Positions 52,813-64,000 of a stretch of 64,000 nucleotides of DNA are shown here, piece after piece. The notes beneath the pieces are model-generated. The model worked only from the letters and a program-made list of their open reading frames with translations, was not told the DNA's origin and did not search any database. Source of the stretch: Trichopus zeylanicus subsp. travancoricus (Eukaryota; Streptophyta; Magnoliopsida; Dioscoreales; Dioscoreaceae); contig RXID01021809.1 of the NCBI GenBank assembly GCA_005019695.1, forward strand, positions 1 through 64,000. Reading direction: 5' to 3'. The position numbers were made by a program, and so were the translations under genes. How positions within the stretch are numbered: the first letter of the stretch is position 1; the number at the start of each line of letters is the position of its first letter.

Positions 52813-53457
52813 TACTTCCACTACCACTATTGCGACTACTATTGCTACTATTACTACTACTGCTGCTGCTGCTACCACCACCACTACTACTACTCCTACT
52901 ACTACAACTACTACTAGTACTACACAACTACTATTGGTGTTATCGCTACTACTACTAATACTATTTCAGCTACTACAGCAACAACTACTACTGTTGCTAT
53001 TACCACTACTACTACTACTACTATTACTAAAACAATTGCGGCTGCTACTGCTACTATTACTGCTACTACATCTACTCTTACTACTACCACTACAACTGCT
53101 GCAGCAACAACTAATACTACTACTACTACTATTACTACAACGACTGCTATTACTACTTCTCCTACTAATTTTACTATTGCTACAGATATAGCCACTACAA
53201 TTGCTGCTACTCCCACCAATGCTACTATTGCTACTAATACTACTGCTACTACTAGTATTACTGCAACTGCTACTTCTGGTACTACTACTATTACTAGTCC
53301 TACTACTATTACTAGTACTACTTCTACTATTATTTTTACTACTACTGCAGCTACTACAACAACTACGACTGCTACTACAGCGATATTTGCTACCATGGGC
53401 TACTATCACAACTTTAACTTCCACTACAATGACTGCTATAATTTCTACTACTATTAC
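52813..53457 (+). repeat. Dispersed 640-bp segment, copy 2
   Basis: Second copy of 46448-47086, with in-register triplet indels giving a net difference of 6 bp. It contains the same GGTGTT word (near 52935) and the same CCATGGGC word (53393). The right breakpoint is sharp. Confidence 0.95.
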
Positions 53458-53781
53458 CAGTACAACAACTACTACTACCATCACTCTTGCTACAACTGCT
53501 ACTACTGCTACAACTACTATCACTACTACTGCTACTGCTGCTGCTTATAGTGATATTGCTACAACTATATCTACTACTGCTACTACTGCTACTACTGCAG
53601 CTATTGCTACAACTACAACTACTTCTCCTCCTACTATGACTACAGCTGGTACAACTAGTACCACTAATACTGCTACTACTACAACAAGGACTACTGCTAC
53701 TACAGCTGCTGTTGCTACTACTACAACAAAGCTACTGCTACTACTGCTGCTGCAACTATTACTACTATTCCCACTATTATG

Positions 53782-53812
<31 letters not shown>

Positions 53813-54363
53813 TTACGACTACTATTACTGCTACTAACACTAATACTAATACTATTACTTCTACTGCTACTACTACACCTTCTACTACTACTACTATTAC
53901 AACAACTACTACTACTACTTCTCCAACTACTACTACTACTTCTACTACTACCACTACTGCTTAGCTACTACTACTACTATGGGTAGTACAGCTGCTTTAA
54001 CTACTACTGCTACTTCTACTACAACTACAATGACTGCTGCTGCTGCTGCTGCAACTGCTACTTTTCTTATTACTATAACTGATGATACCACTATTGCTAC
54101 TACTGCTATAGCAACCACTACTTCTACAAGTACTACAGCTACTACAACAGTAATTGCTACTGCTACAACTATAACTACAACAACTACTACTATTACTATT
54201 CTTCCGACTGCTGCTACTACTAGTTCTCCAAGTACTACTACTACTGCTACGATACTGCTACTACTAGTACGACTAATACCCCAACTACGAAAACAATAAA
54301 TACTATTACTACTGCTGATGCTACTACTACTACAACTGCTACTACTACTACTACTACCACTAT

Positions 54364-54560
54364 TTCAACTAATACTACCACTACGACTACTACTACTACT
54401 ACTATTTCTACTACTGCTGCTGCTACTACCATAATATTACTGCTACTACTACTACTTCAACTAATACTACCACTACTATTATTTCTGCTACTATCACTAC
54501 TACTACAACTACTATTACTACTTCAACGAATACTACTACCACTACTACTACTACTACTAC
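54364..54560 (+). repeat. Degenerate triplication
   Basis: TTCAACTAATACTACCAC-like words occur at 54364, 54456 and 54532 (the last with ACG for ACT), at spacings of 92 and 76 bp. Intervening triplets differ, so this is a decayed tandem triplet of about 80-90 bp. Confidence 0.6.
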
Positions 54561-54829
54561 TATTAGTTCTTCTTCCACTAATCCAACTAATACTACTCAA
54601 ACTACTACTCCTACTCATACTCTTGCTACTACCAATACTGCAACCACTACTGCTACTACTACTGCTACTACTACTACTACCACAATGGCTACTACTAGTA
54701 CTACAACTGCTGCTGCTACTACTGAAAATACTACTGCTTTTGCGACTACTACTACTACTACTACAACAACTACTGCTACTCCTCCTACTACTACTTCTAC
54801 TGCAACTACTACTACTACTACTACTACTT

Positions 54830-56140
54830 CTTTTGCAGCTACTATTACTGCTAATTCTACTGCTACTACTATTACTACTATTGCTACTTTTGCTGCTACA
54901 ACTACTACTATTGCAATTGCTACTACCACTACTAATTCTACTACTACTACTTATCATATTACAACTACTACGACTACTTCTACTACTATTATGGTTACTT
55001 GCACGGCTACTAGTTTAGCTAATACTGCTAAGACAACTACCATTACTATAGCTAGTACTACTATTGCTACTGTTACTACTACCACTACTACTACTATAAT
55101 TACTCCTACTACCACTGCTACTACTACTGCTGCTACCACTGCCACTCCTACTAATACTACTAATACTGTTACAACTTGTACTACTACTACTGCTGCTACT
55201 ACAGCTACTACTGCTAGTATTACTACTACTGCAATTACTACTGCTACTACTATCGCCGCTACAGCTGCTACTACTACTACTTCTACTGCTGCTGCTACTA
55301 TTACTCCTCCAATTACCACAATAATTACTACTACTACTACTACTACTTCTGCAACTATTGCTATAACTATTACTATAATACTAATACTACTGCTACTACT
55401 ACTATTTCAGCTACTTCTATTACTAAAGCTACAACGTTTGCTACTACAACAACTGCTACTCCTATTAATACTACAACTGCTATTACGACTACTTCTACCA
55501 GTAGTATTACAAATACTACTATTACTACAACAACTACTACTACTACTTCTTCTAATATTATTACTACTGCCATGAGGGCTAATATTCTGTTGCAATTATG
55601 GCTAATTTTGCTACTATTGCTACCACTGCTATGACTGCTACAACGACTACTTTTGCTCCTACTATTACTACTACATTTACTAATCGTACTACTACAGCAA
55701 CTACTACTGCTAGTACTACTACTAATACTACTATTACTGCTACTATTGCTATTGTTGCTGTTACTACTCCTACTACTACTGTTGTTGCTGCTGCTACTAC
55801 TGTGACACCTACTACTTTTTTGTCTACTACTACTTCGGATGCTACTACTGCTGCTGCTGTCGTTGCTACGACTACAATTGCTGCTACTATTGCTATTACT
55901 ATTGCTGGTACTACTACTACTGTTAATAATACTAATACTACTGCTACTGCTACTGCTACTACTATGACTACTACTACTACTACTACTAGTGCTACTACTA
56001 CTACTACTACTAGTGCTACTACCACCAGTACCACCTTTGCCACAACGACAATTACAGCTACTGTTATTATGGTTACTGCTCCTACTACTGCTTCTCCTTC
56101 TACTATAACTACTACAACTACTGTAACTCCAACTACTATT
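54830..56140 (+). repeat. Higher-order unit of about 1.3 kb, copy 1
   Basis: Collinear with 56187-57400. Anchors are TTTTGCAGC at 54831 and 56188, TTATCATATTAC at 54951 and 56305, ACAATAATTA at 55318 and 56666, CTACTTCTATTACTA at 55411 and 56758, GACACCTACTA followed by a T-run at 55804 and 57086, and GCTTCTCCTTCTAC at 56090 and 57351. Offsets drift from 1357 down to 1261 bp through triplet indels. Confidence 0.88.
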
Positions 56141-56186
56141 GCTTCTACTGCTACTACTACCACCACCACCACTACTACTACTACTA

Positions 56187-56994
56187 TTTTTGCAGCGACT
56201 AATACTACTAATTCTACTACTACTACTATTATTGCTACTGCTACTTCTACTGCTATTACCACTACTATTGCCACTGCTACTACTACTAATTCCACTACTA
56301 ATACTTATCATATTACTACTACTACTAATACTACTTCAACAAATACTGCTACTGCTACTTCTACTACTATTACGGTTATTGGTACCACTGTTACTTTTGC
56401 TAATACTGCTAATACCGCAACCATTGATGCAGCTATTACTACTATTGCTACTACTACTACTACCACTCCTACTACTTCAATTACTAATACTACTCCTACT
56501 GCTACTACTGCTGCTCCCACTGCCACTCCTGCTACTACTACTACTACTGTGACAACTGGTACTACTACTACTACTACTGCTACTACTGCAAGTATTACTA
56601 TCACAGCTACTACTACTGCTGCTACTGCTTCTACTGCTGCTACTACTATTACTCCACCGATTACTACAATAATTATTACTAGTACTACTACTTCTTTTTT
56701 GTTGTTGCTACAACTATTACTATACTACTAACACTACTGCTACTACTACCACTTCGGCTACTTCTATTACTATAGCTACAACTTTTGGTACTACAACTAC
56801 TGCTACTCCTACTAATACCATAGCTGCTATTACGGCTACTTCTACCACTAGTATTACAAATACTACTACTACTACTACTACTATTTCTAATACTATTATT
56901 ACTACTACTACTACTTCTACTATTGCTACGATAGCTACTAATTTTGGTATTACTGCTACTACAACCACTGCTGCTGCAACAACTACTACTACAG

Positions 56995-57027
<33 letters not shown>

Positions 57028-57400
57028 ATATTATTGCTGCTGCTGCTACTGCTACTGCTACTACTATTGCTGCTACTGCTAATGCGACACCTACTATTTT
57101 TTTCACTACTACTACTTCTACTACTACTACTGTTGCTGCTGCTTCTACTACTGCTACAATTGTTGCTACTACTGCTATTACTATTGCTAGTACTATTCCT
57201 ACTGTTACTACTACTAATACTACTACTACAACTACTGCAACTACTACTATGACTACTACTACTACTACTACAAGTGATACTACCACTAGTACCTCCTCTA
57301 CCACTACTACAATTACTGCTACTATTATTACAGTTAATGCTCCTACAACTGCTTCTCCTTCTACTACTACTACTTCTGTTACTTTTGCAACAACCACTAC
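56187..57400 (+). repeat. Higher-order unit of about 1.3 kb, copy 2
   Basis: Second, adjacent copy of the unit at 54830. Similarity fades after the GCTTCTCC word near 57351. The copies look older than the 560-bp pair because many anchors are only 10-20 bp long. Confidence 0.88.
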
Positions 57401-58109
57401 TGCTCCTACTACTACTACTAATACGACCATTGCTACAACTACACTGCTCCTACAACTACGACTACTACTACTACAACTGCTCGTGCTCTTACTACTACTA
57501 ATAATACTGCCACTACCACTTCTTCAACTACTACAACGATACCTACTACTGCTGCCACTACTACTGCTACTACTACTATAACTACTACTACTGCTACTAC
57601 AATTAATACTAAAACTACTACAAGGACTACTACTACTACTATTCCTACTACTACTACTGCTATTCCTCTTACTGCTACAAGTGCTACAATAGCTACAACA
57701 AGTACAACTACTGCTACTACTATCGCTGCTACTACAGCTGCTACTCCTACTAGTACTACTACTACTGCTGCTACAACAAGTGCTACTACAACTTTTGCTA
57801 CTACTACTACTACTACCACGACTACTACTATTGCTATTGCTACTAACGCTTCTCCTATTTCTACTACCTTTGAGACTACTACTTCTGCAACTGCTATTGT
57901 TACTACTACCAGTAATGCTACTACTACAACACTACTACCGCTGTTGCTGTTGGCACTACTACTATTGCTACTACTACAACACTACTACTACTATTGCAGT
58001 TGCCGCTACAACTGGTACCACTACAGTAATTTCTGCTACTACTACTACTACTATCGCTACTACTTATACTACTACTACGACCACTAAAACTATTGTAGCT
58101 ACTACTACT

Positions 58110-58400
58110 ACTACGACAACTACTTCGCTTACTAGTATTACTGTTGATACCACTGATGCTGCTACTCCGGATAATGCAACTGTTGCTTCTAATTCTACTG
58201 ATACTACTAGTATTATTACTACAACTACTAATATTACTACTACGACTACTACTTCTGCTACTATTTTTACTGCTACTACAACTACAACTGCTACTACTAC
58301 GACTACAACAGCTACTACTTCTGCTACTATGGGCTACTACTACTACTGCTACATCCACAACCATGACTGCTGCGACTTCTCCTACAATTACCACTACTGC
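58110..58400 (+). repeat. Diverged third relative of the 640-bp segment
   Basis: Aligns with the right half of the 640-bp pair. It has the ATGGGCTAC word at 58328 (47024 in copy 1), preceded by GCTACTCC-GATAATGC and ATTTTTACTGCT, and followed by CCACAACCATGACTGC, which corresponds to CCACTACAATGACTGC in the other copies. Divergence is much higher, so this would be an older duplication. Confidence 0.6.
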
Positions 58401-61400
58401 AACAAATGCGACAACTACTACAACTACTATCACTAATATCACACCTACTACTACTTTTGCTACTACTACTATTACTGCTTTTACTACTATTGTTACAACT
58501 GCCAATACTACTACTACAGTTGCTACTACAAGTACCACTTCTACTGCTACAACTACTACTAGGACTACTGCTACTACTACTACTGCTACTACTATTGCAA
58601 CGACTAGTACTACTATTGCTACTACTAATACTACTACAGTTACTGCTACAACTACTACTACCACTACTATTAATGCCTTTGCTACAGCTGCTATAGCTAC
58701 CACTGCTACTACTATAACTGCTACTATTGCTACTACTACTGTAACTACTTCTGCTACAGCAACTACTACTACTACAACGACAAGTACTTTCGCTATAGCT
58801 AGTACTGTTGCTCTTAACCTGCTACTACTACTACTAGTAATACTACTACAACTTTTACTATTACCCCTACAACTCCTACTGCTACTATTACTACTACCGC
58901 TACGCCTACCACTTATACTACTGCTACTAGTACGGCTTCAACTATGACTACCCTACTACTACAACAACTACTACTACTACTTTTACCATTACTCCTACTA
59001 CTCCTAATACTACTACTACTACTGTGACTACAACAACAACTACTACTACTTCTCCTCCTCCTCCTACTACTACTACTAGAACTACTACTTCAACTTCTCC
59101 TCCTTCTACAAGTACTCCTACTACAATTGCTCCGACTACTACTGCTACTGTAACTACTACTACTACTACTACTAATACCACTACTATTTCTACTACTACT
59201 TCAACTACTGCTACACATACAAGTACTGCAGCTGCTACGACTATGACCTCTACTGCTACTACTACTACTACTAATATTGCTCCAACTACTACTACTATTG
59301 CTACTACTGCACCTACTATTCCTGCTAATACTAATACGACCACCACAAATACTGTTGCTACTACTACTACAACTACTACTACTGCAACAACCACTACGGC
59401 CACTACTGATACTCGTGCAACTACTGCTGCTACTACTACCACTACAATACTACTACTTCAACAACTACTACTACTTAAACTACTACTACCACTTCAACTA
59501 CTACTACTACTACTACAAATACAAATACTACTTTGTCTACTACTACTACTACAACAACTTCTTCTCCTACTATTACTACTCCTATTGCTACTACTACTAC
59601 CTCTCGTACTACTACCACTACTACTAGAACTACTACAACTACTACTGTTGTTGCTGCTACTTCTGCTATTCCTACTACTACTACTCCCATACTACTACTG
59701 CCGCTGCTACAACTATCTACTATTGCCACTACAACAACAACAACTACTACTACTATTACTACTGCAACTACTACTATGATTGCTAGTAATACCACTACTG
59801 CTACTACTATGACTCCTACTACTACTTCTACTACTTACACAACTCCAACTACTCCAACTAAGGCTACTACTACTGCTGCTGCTGTTACTACTGCTAATAC
59901 TACTACTGCTACCACTAATACTATTGCTACACTACTACCATTGCTACCACTTCTACTACTACTACTCCAACTACTACTACTACTACAACCACTATTGCTA
60001 CCGCTGATACTCCTCCTACTATTGCTGCTAATACAACATCCACTATGACTTCTGCTACTTTTACTCCTACTACTACAACTACTACTCTAGTTATTACATC
60101 TACTGCTACAACTGCTACTATCACTACTCCTACAACTACTACAACAACCACTACTATTACTACTGCTAGAACTATTACTACTACTACGACTACAATAACT
60201 ATTACTACTGCAACTGCTATTCCTACTACAACAGGTACTACTTCTACTTCTACTACTACTACTGCTACTGCAACTACAATTGCTGCTACTGCTTCTACGA
60301 CGATTACTATAACTACTCCTACAACCGTTGCTACAACTTCTACAACAACTAATGCTATAACTTTTGCTACTACTATAACTACTATTGCTACTATTGCTAC
60401 TACTAGTACCACTATTGCAACAACTACTACTACAATAACTACTACTGCTACTTCTATTACTGCTACTGCTATTGATACTACTTTTACTATGACCACTACT
60501 TTGGCTACTACTATTGTACTATCGCCACTACCGCCACTACTACTGCAACTATACTGCTACTATTACTATTGCTCCTGCTACTACTACAACTACTACTATT
60601 ACTACTACTACTACTATTGCCATTGTTTTTGCTCCTGCTACTCCTACTACTACCACAGCTACAACAATAACTACTACTTTTGCTACTACTACTACTACTT
60701 TTACTAGTAATACTACTATTACTACTACTGCTACTATTACCCCTACTCCTACTACTCCTTCTATGATTACTATTATTAATAATATTATTATTATTACAAC
60801 TACTACTACTACTACTATTACTACTAATATGACTACTGCTACAACTATGACAACAATTACTACTACAATTGCAACTTCAAATGTGACTACTGCCACTGCT
60901 GCTACTACTACTACAACTCCTACTACTACTACTCCTACTACTACTACAACTACTACTACTGCGAATACTACTAATACTGTTGCTACTACTACCACTACTA
61001 CTCCTACTACTACTCCTACTACTGCTACAACTGCTACTACTTTTGCTACTCCTAATACTACTACTCGTACTACTAATACTACTATAATTACAATTGCAAC
61101 TACTACTACTACCACTACTACTACTACTACTACTACTGCTGCTGCTGCTACTGCTACTACTACTACTACTTCTACTACAACTATCACCACTTCAACTATT
61201 ACTACTACCGTTACTATTATTACTACTATTATTAATACTTTTGCTAATACTACTACTACTATTATTACTCTTACAACTATTACTGCTACTACTACTACTA
61301 CTATTACTACAACTACTACAGCTGTAGCTTCCACTGCTACTCCTACTACTACTTCTAGTACCACCACTACTACTACTCCTAGTCATATGACTACCACTAC

Positions 61401-64000
61401 AACAACTACTACTGTTACTTGTACTACTTCTACCACAACTACTACTGCTGGTACTTCTACCCCTACTACTACTACTTCTACCACTACAGCTACAACAACA
61501 ACTACTACTACTGCTGCTGCTGCTACTACTACTACTACTACTACTACTATAACAACAACAACTAGTACTACAACTACTACTACTAGTACAACTACTTCAC
61601 CGACAACATCTACCATTGCTATTGCTACAGTAACTACTACTATTGCAACTACTACTACTGCTACTGCTACTACTTCTACTACTACTACTATTGCAACTTT
61701 TGCTGCTACTGCTTCTGCTATTACAGCTACTGCTAGTACTACTATTACTACCACTATTACTACTCATACTACTACTAATACTCCTATTACCAATACTACT
61801 ACCACAACTACAACTACCACTACAATACTACCACTACTACCATGACCACTACTACTACTACAATTGCTATTGTTACTACTACAACAACTATTACTGCTAC
61901 TACACCCACCACCACAACTACTATCATTACTACTGCTATTATTGCTACTGGCAACTACTTCTAATACTACTACTACTACTGCAACTACTAAACTACAACT
62001 ACTATAGCTTCCACTATTAAATACTACTACTACTGCTACAGCTGCTACTACTCTATTTCTCCTACCCTAACTGCAATAAATACTACTACTGCTGCTACTA
62101 CTATTGTTGTTACTAATACTACTACTATAGCTACTATCACTAGTGCTACTAGTTTTGCTATGGATACTACTACTTCTACTAATACCACTACTACTGTTGC
62201 TACCACTGCTGCTACTAACACTACTACTACTACTACTACTACAGCTACCACAACTACAAATACTGCTGCTCCTAGTACTACTTATACAACTACTGTTACT
62301 ACTACTACTACTACTACTACTTCTACTACTGCTGCTGCTACTACTACTACTATTACTAATACTTCTACAGCTCCTACTACTGCTGCTACTACTACTGTGA
62401 CTACTTCTACTATTACGATGACTATGAATACAATGACTACAAGAAAAATAACTACTACGACAACTACTGCTGCTACTACTACCTATATTACTACTATTAC
62501 ATCTACTACTACTACTATTACTACTTTTGCTACAAGTACTATTATTACTACTGGTACTACTACTACTATTACTACTACGGGTGCTACTACTACAACTACA
62601 ACTTCTACTACTTTTGCCACTACTACCGCTACTACTACCACAAGTACTACTGCTACTACTGTTACTACTGGTACTATTGCTACTACAACTACTACTGCTA
62701 TGGCTTCTACTATTACTACTGCTGATACTGCTGCTACTACTACTACTATTGCTACTACTGCTACTGCTACTACTGCAACTATTACTACCACCATTACTAC
62801 TAGTATTTTGACTGCTCCTTCTACATCTACTACTACTACTCCTATTACTACTACTACAACTGCAACAAGTTCTCCTGCTGCTACAACTAGTACTACTACT
62901 TCTACAACTAATGCAACTACTACTGCCACTACAAATGCTACTACCACAAGCACAACTACTATTGTTGCTGCAATAACTACTACTATTGATTCTCCTCCTC
63001 CTCCTACTACTACTACTACTGTTGTTGCTGCTACTACCAGTACTACTACCACCACTTCTACTATTACCACTACTACTACTGCTACTGCTAACACTACTGT
63101 GGCTACTACTACTCATCATATCATACTACTACTACTATTGCTACTACTACAGTGACTACTATCACTGCTGCTGCTGCTACTACTACTACTACAACTAATA
63201 GTTTTGCTACTACTACCACTACTGCTACTACAACTACAACTACTACTTCAACTACTACTATAACTACCACTACTGCTACAACTACTATTACTGCCACTGC
63301 TTTAAGTACTATTACTACCACTAGTTCTACTGCAAATCTTACTAGCACTACTACTACTATGACCACTACTAACACTTCTACTACTACTATAACTTCTGCT
63401 ACTACTACAACTAGTACTAATACTTGTACTACTTCTCCAATAGCCACTACTACCGCTACAACTTCTACCGCCACTACTACTACCACTATAACTGCTCCTA
63501 CTGCCGTAACTACAACTATTATTATTGATAGTACTATTGCTGCTACTACTACTACTACTGCTACTACTCCTATTACTAAAGCTATAACTACTATTGCTAC
63601 CACTATAACTACTACTACTGCTACTACTACTATTACAACTATTACTACTACTACTACTGCTGCTGCTACTAATACAACAACTACTAATACCATTACTACT
63701 GCTGCTACCACTACTACAACTACCACCACTACAACTGCTACAGCTACCACTACTATAAATATTACTACTCCAATTACTACTTCTGCAACTACTTTGTCTA
63801 CTACTACTACTACTACTACTACTACTCCAACTAATGATGCTGCTACTAATATTACTACTACGACTACTACTACCACTTCTGCTGCTGCTACTACTACTAC
63901 TACTGCTGCTGCTATTACTGTGACAACTATGACTACTATCATGACTACTACTACTGCTGCTGCTACTGCTGCTGCTATTACTAGTGCTACTACTACTCTT

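Larger units (their letters stand above)
51317..64000 (+). repeat. Diverged (ACT)n satellite, block 5
   Basis: ACT on the + strand continues to the end of the window, so the array is open-ended here. The block contains the second copy of the dispersed 640-bp segment, a diverged third relative near 58.1-58.4 kb and the 1.3-kb tandem duplication at 54.8-57.4 kb. No gene, RNA gene or mobile element is seen. Confidence 0.96.

Noticed and set aside
47021..53400. ACCATGGG, a good eukaryotic start context, at 47021 and 53392
   Set aside because: The frame it opens is short and Tyr-rich, the TAC phase of the array, ending after a few tens of codons. The word is shared because both copies come from one duplicated segment.
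1..64000. Synthetic or purely random ACT-biased sequence
   Set aside because: Independent random triplets would not give ordered kilobase duplications, a near-identical 107-bp tandem or orientation blocks. An assembly artefact at individual junctions remains possible.

Overview
The window is a single tract of diverged trinucleotide satellite. Nearly all 64 kb consists of the unit ACT (phases CTA and TAC; complement AGT/GTA/TAG), with roughly every second or third triplet altered by a substitution to GCT, ATT, ACA, TCT, AAT, CCT, ACC or GTT. I found no protein-coding gene, RNA gene, transposable element, CRISPR array, origin or credible promoter. The many long open frames are a by-product of the repeat: ACT reads as Thr, CTA as Leu and TAC as Tyr on the array strand, and AGT as Ser and GTA as Val on the other strand. 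Only the TAG phase is closed.

Tens of kilobases of simple-sequence satellite without genes point to eukaryotic heterochromatin (pericentromeric, subtelomeric or sex-chromosomal) rather than to a bacterium or virus. The organism cannot be named from the sequence. The closest known architecture is that of human satellites 2 and 3, which are diverged simple-repeat arrays with inversions and higher-order blocks; that comparison is of architecture only, not of sequence.

Layout: (1) 1-24.83 kb, ACT on the + strand; (2) about 24.83-29.19 kb, inverted, AGT on the + strand; (3) about 29.21-49.93 kb, ACT on +; (4) about 49.93-51.31 kb, inverted again; (5) 51.32-64 kb, ACT on +. Within these blocks are perfect unmutated runs (longest 26105-26191, 29 units), local patches where one variant triplet has itself expanded (CCT, AAC, ACC, GCT, CGT, AAT), and alternating ACT/GCT hexamer patches.

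Above the triplet scale the array has a duplication history. There are tandem or near-tandem higher-order copies of about 3.5 kb (7.56-14.77 kb), 1.3 kb (54.8-57.4 kb), 0.56 kb (19.27-20.37 kb), 0.445 kb (32.2-32.9 kb), 0.42 kb with a nested 107-bp duplication (22.86-23.51 kb), about 0.1 kb (47.6-47.8 kb) and 61 bp (41.66-41.76 kb). A dispersed pair of about 640 bp lies 6.37 kb apart (46.45 and 52.81 kb), with a third, older relative near 58.1-58.4 kb. Hand comparison of the dispersed pair shows differences at all three codon positions, which argues against coding selection. All duplication limits are by eye and good to tens of bases; no alignment program was run.
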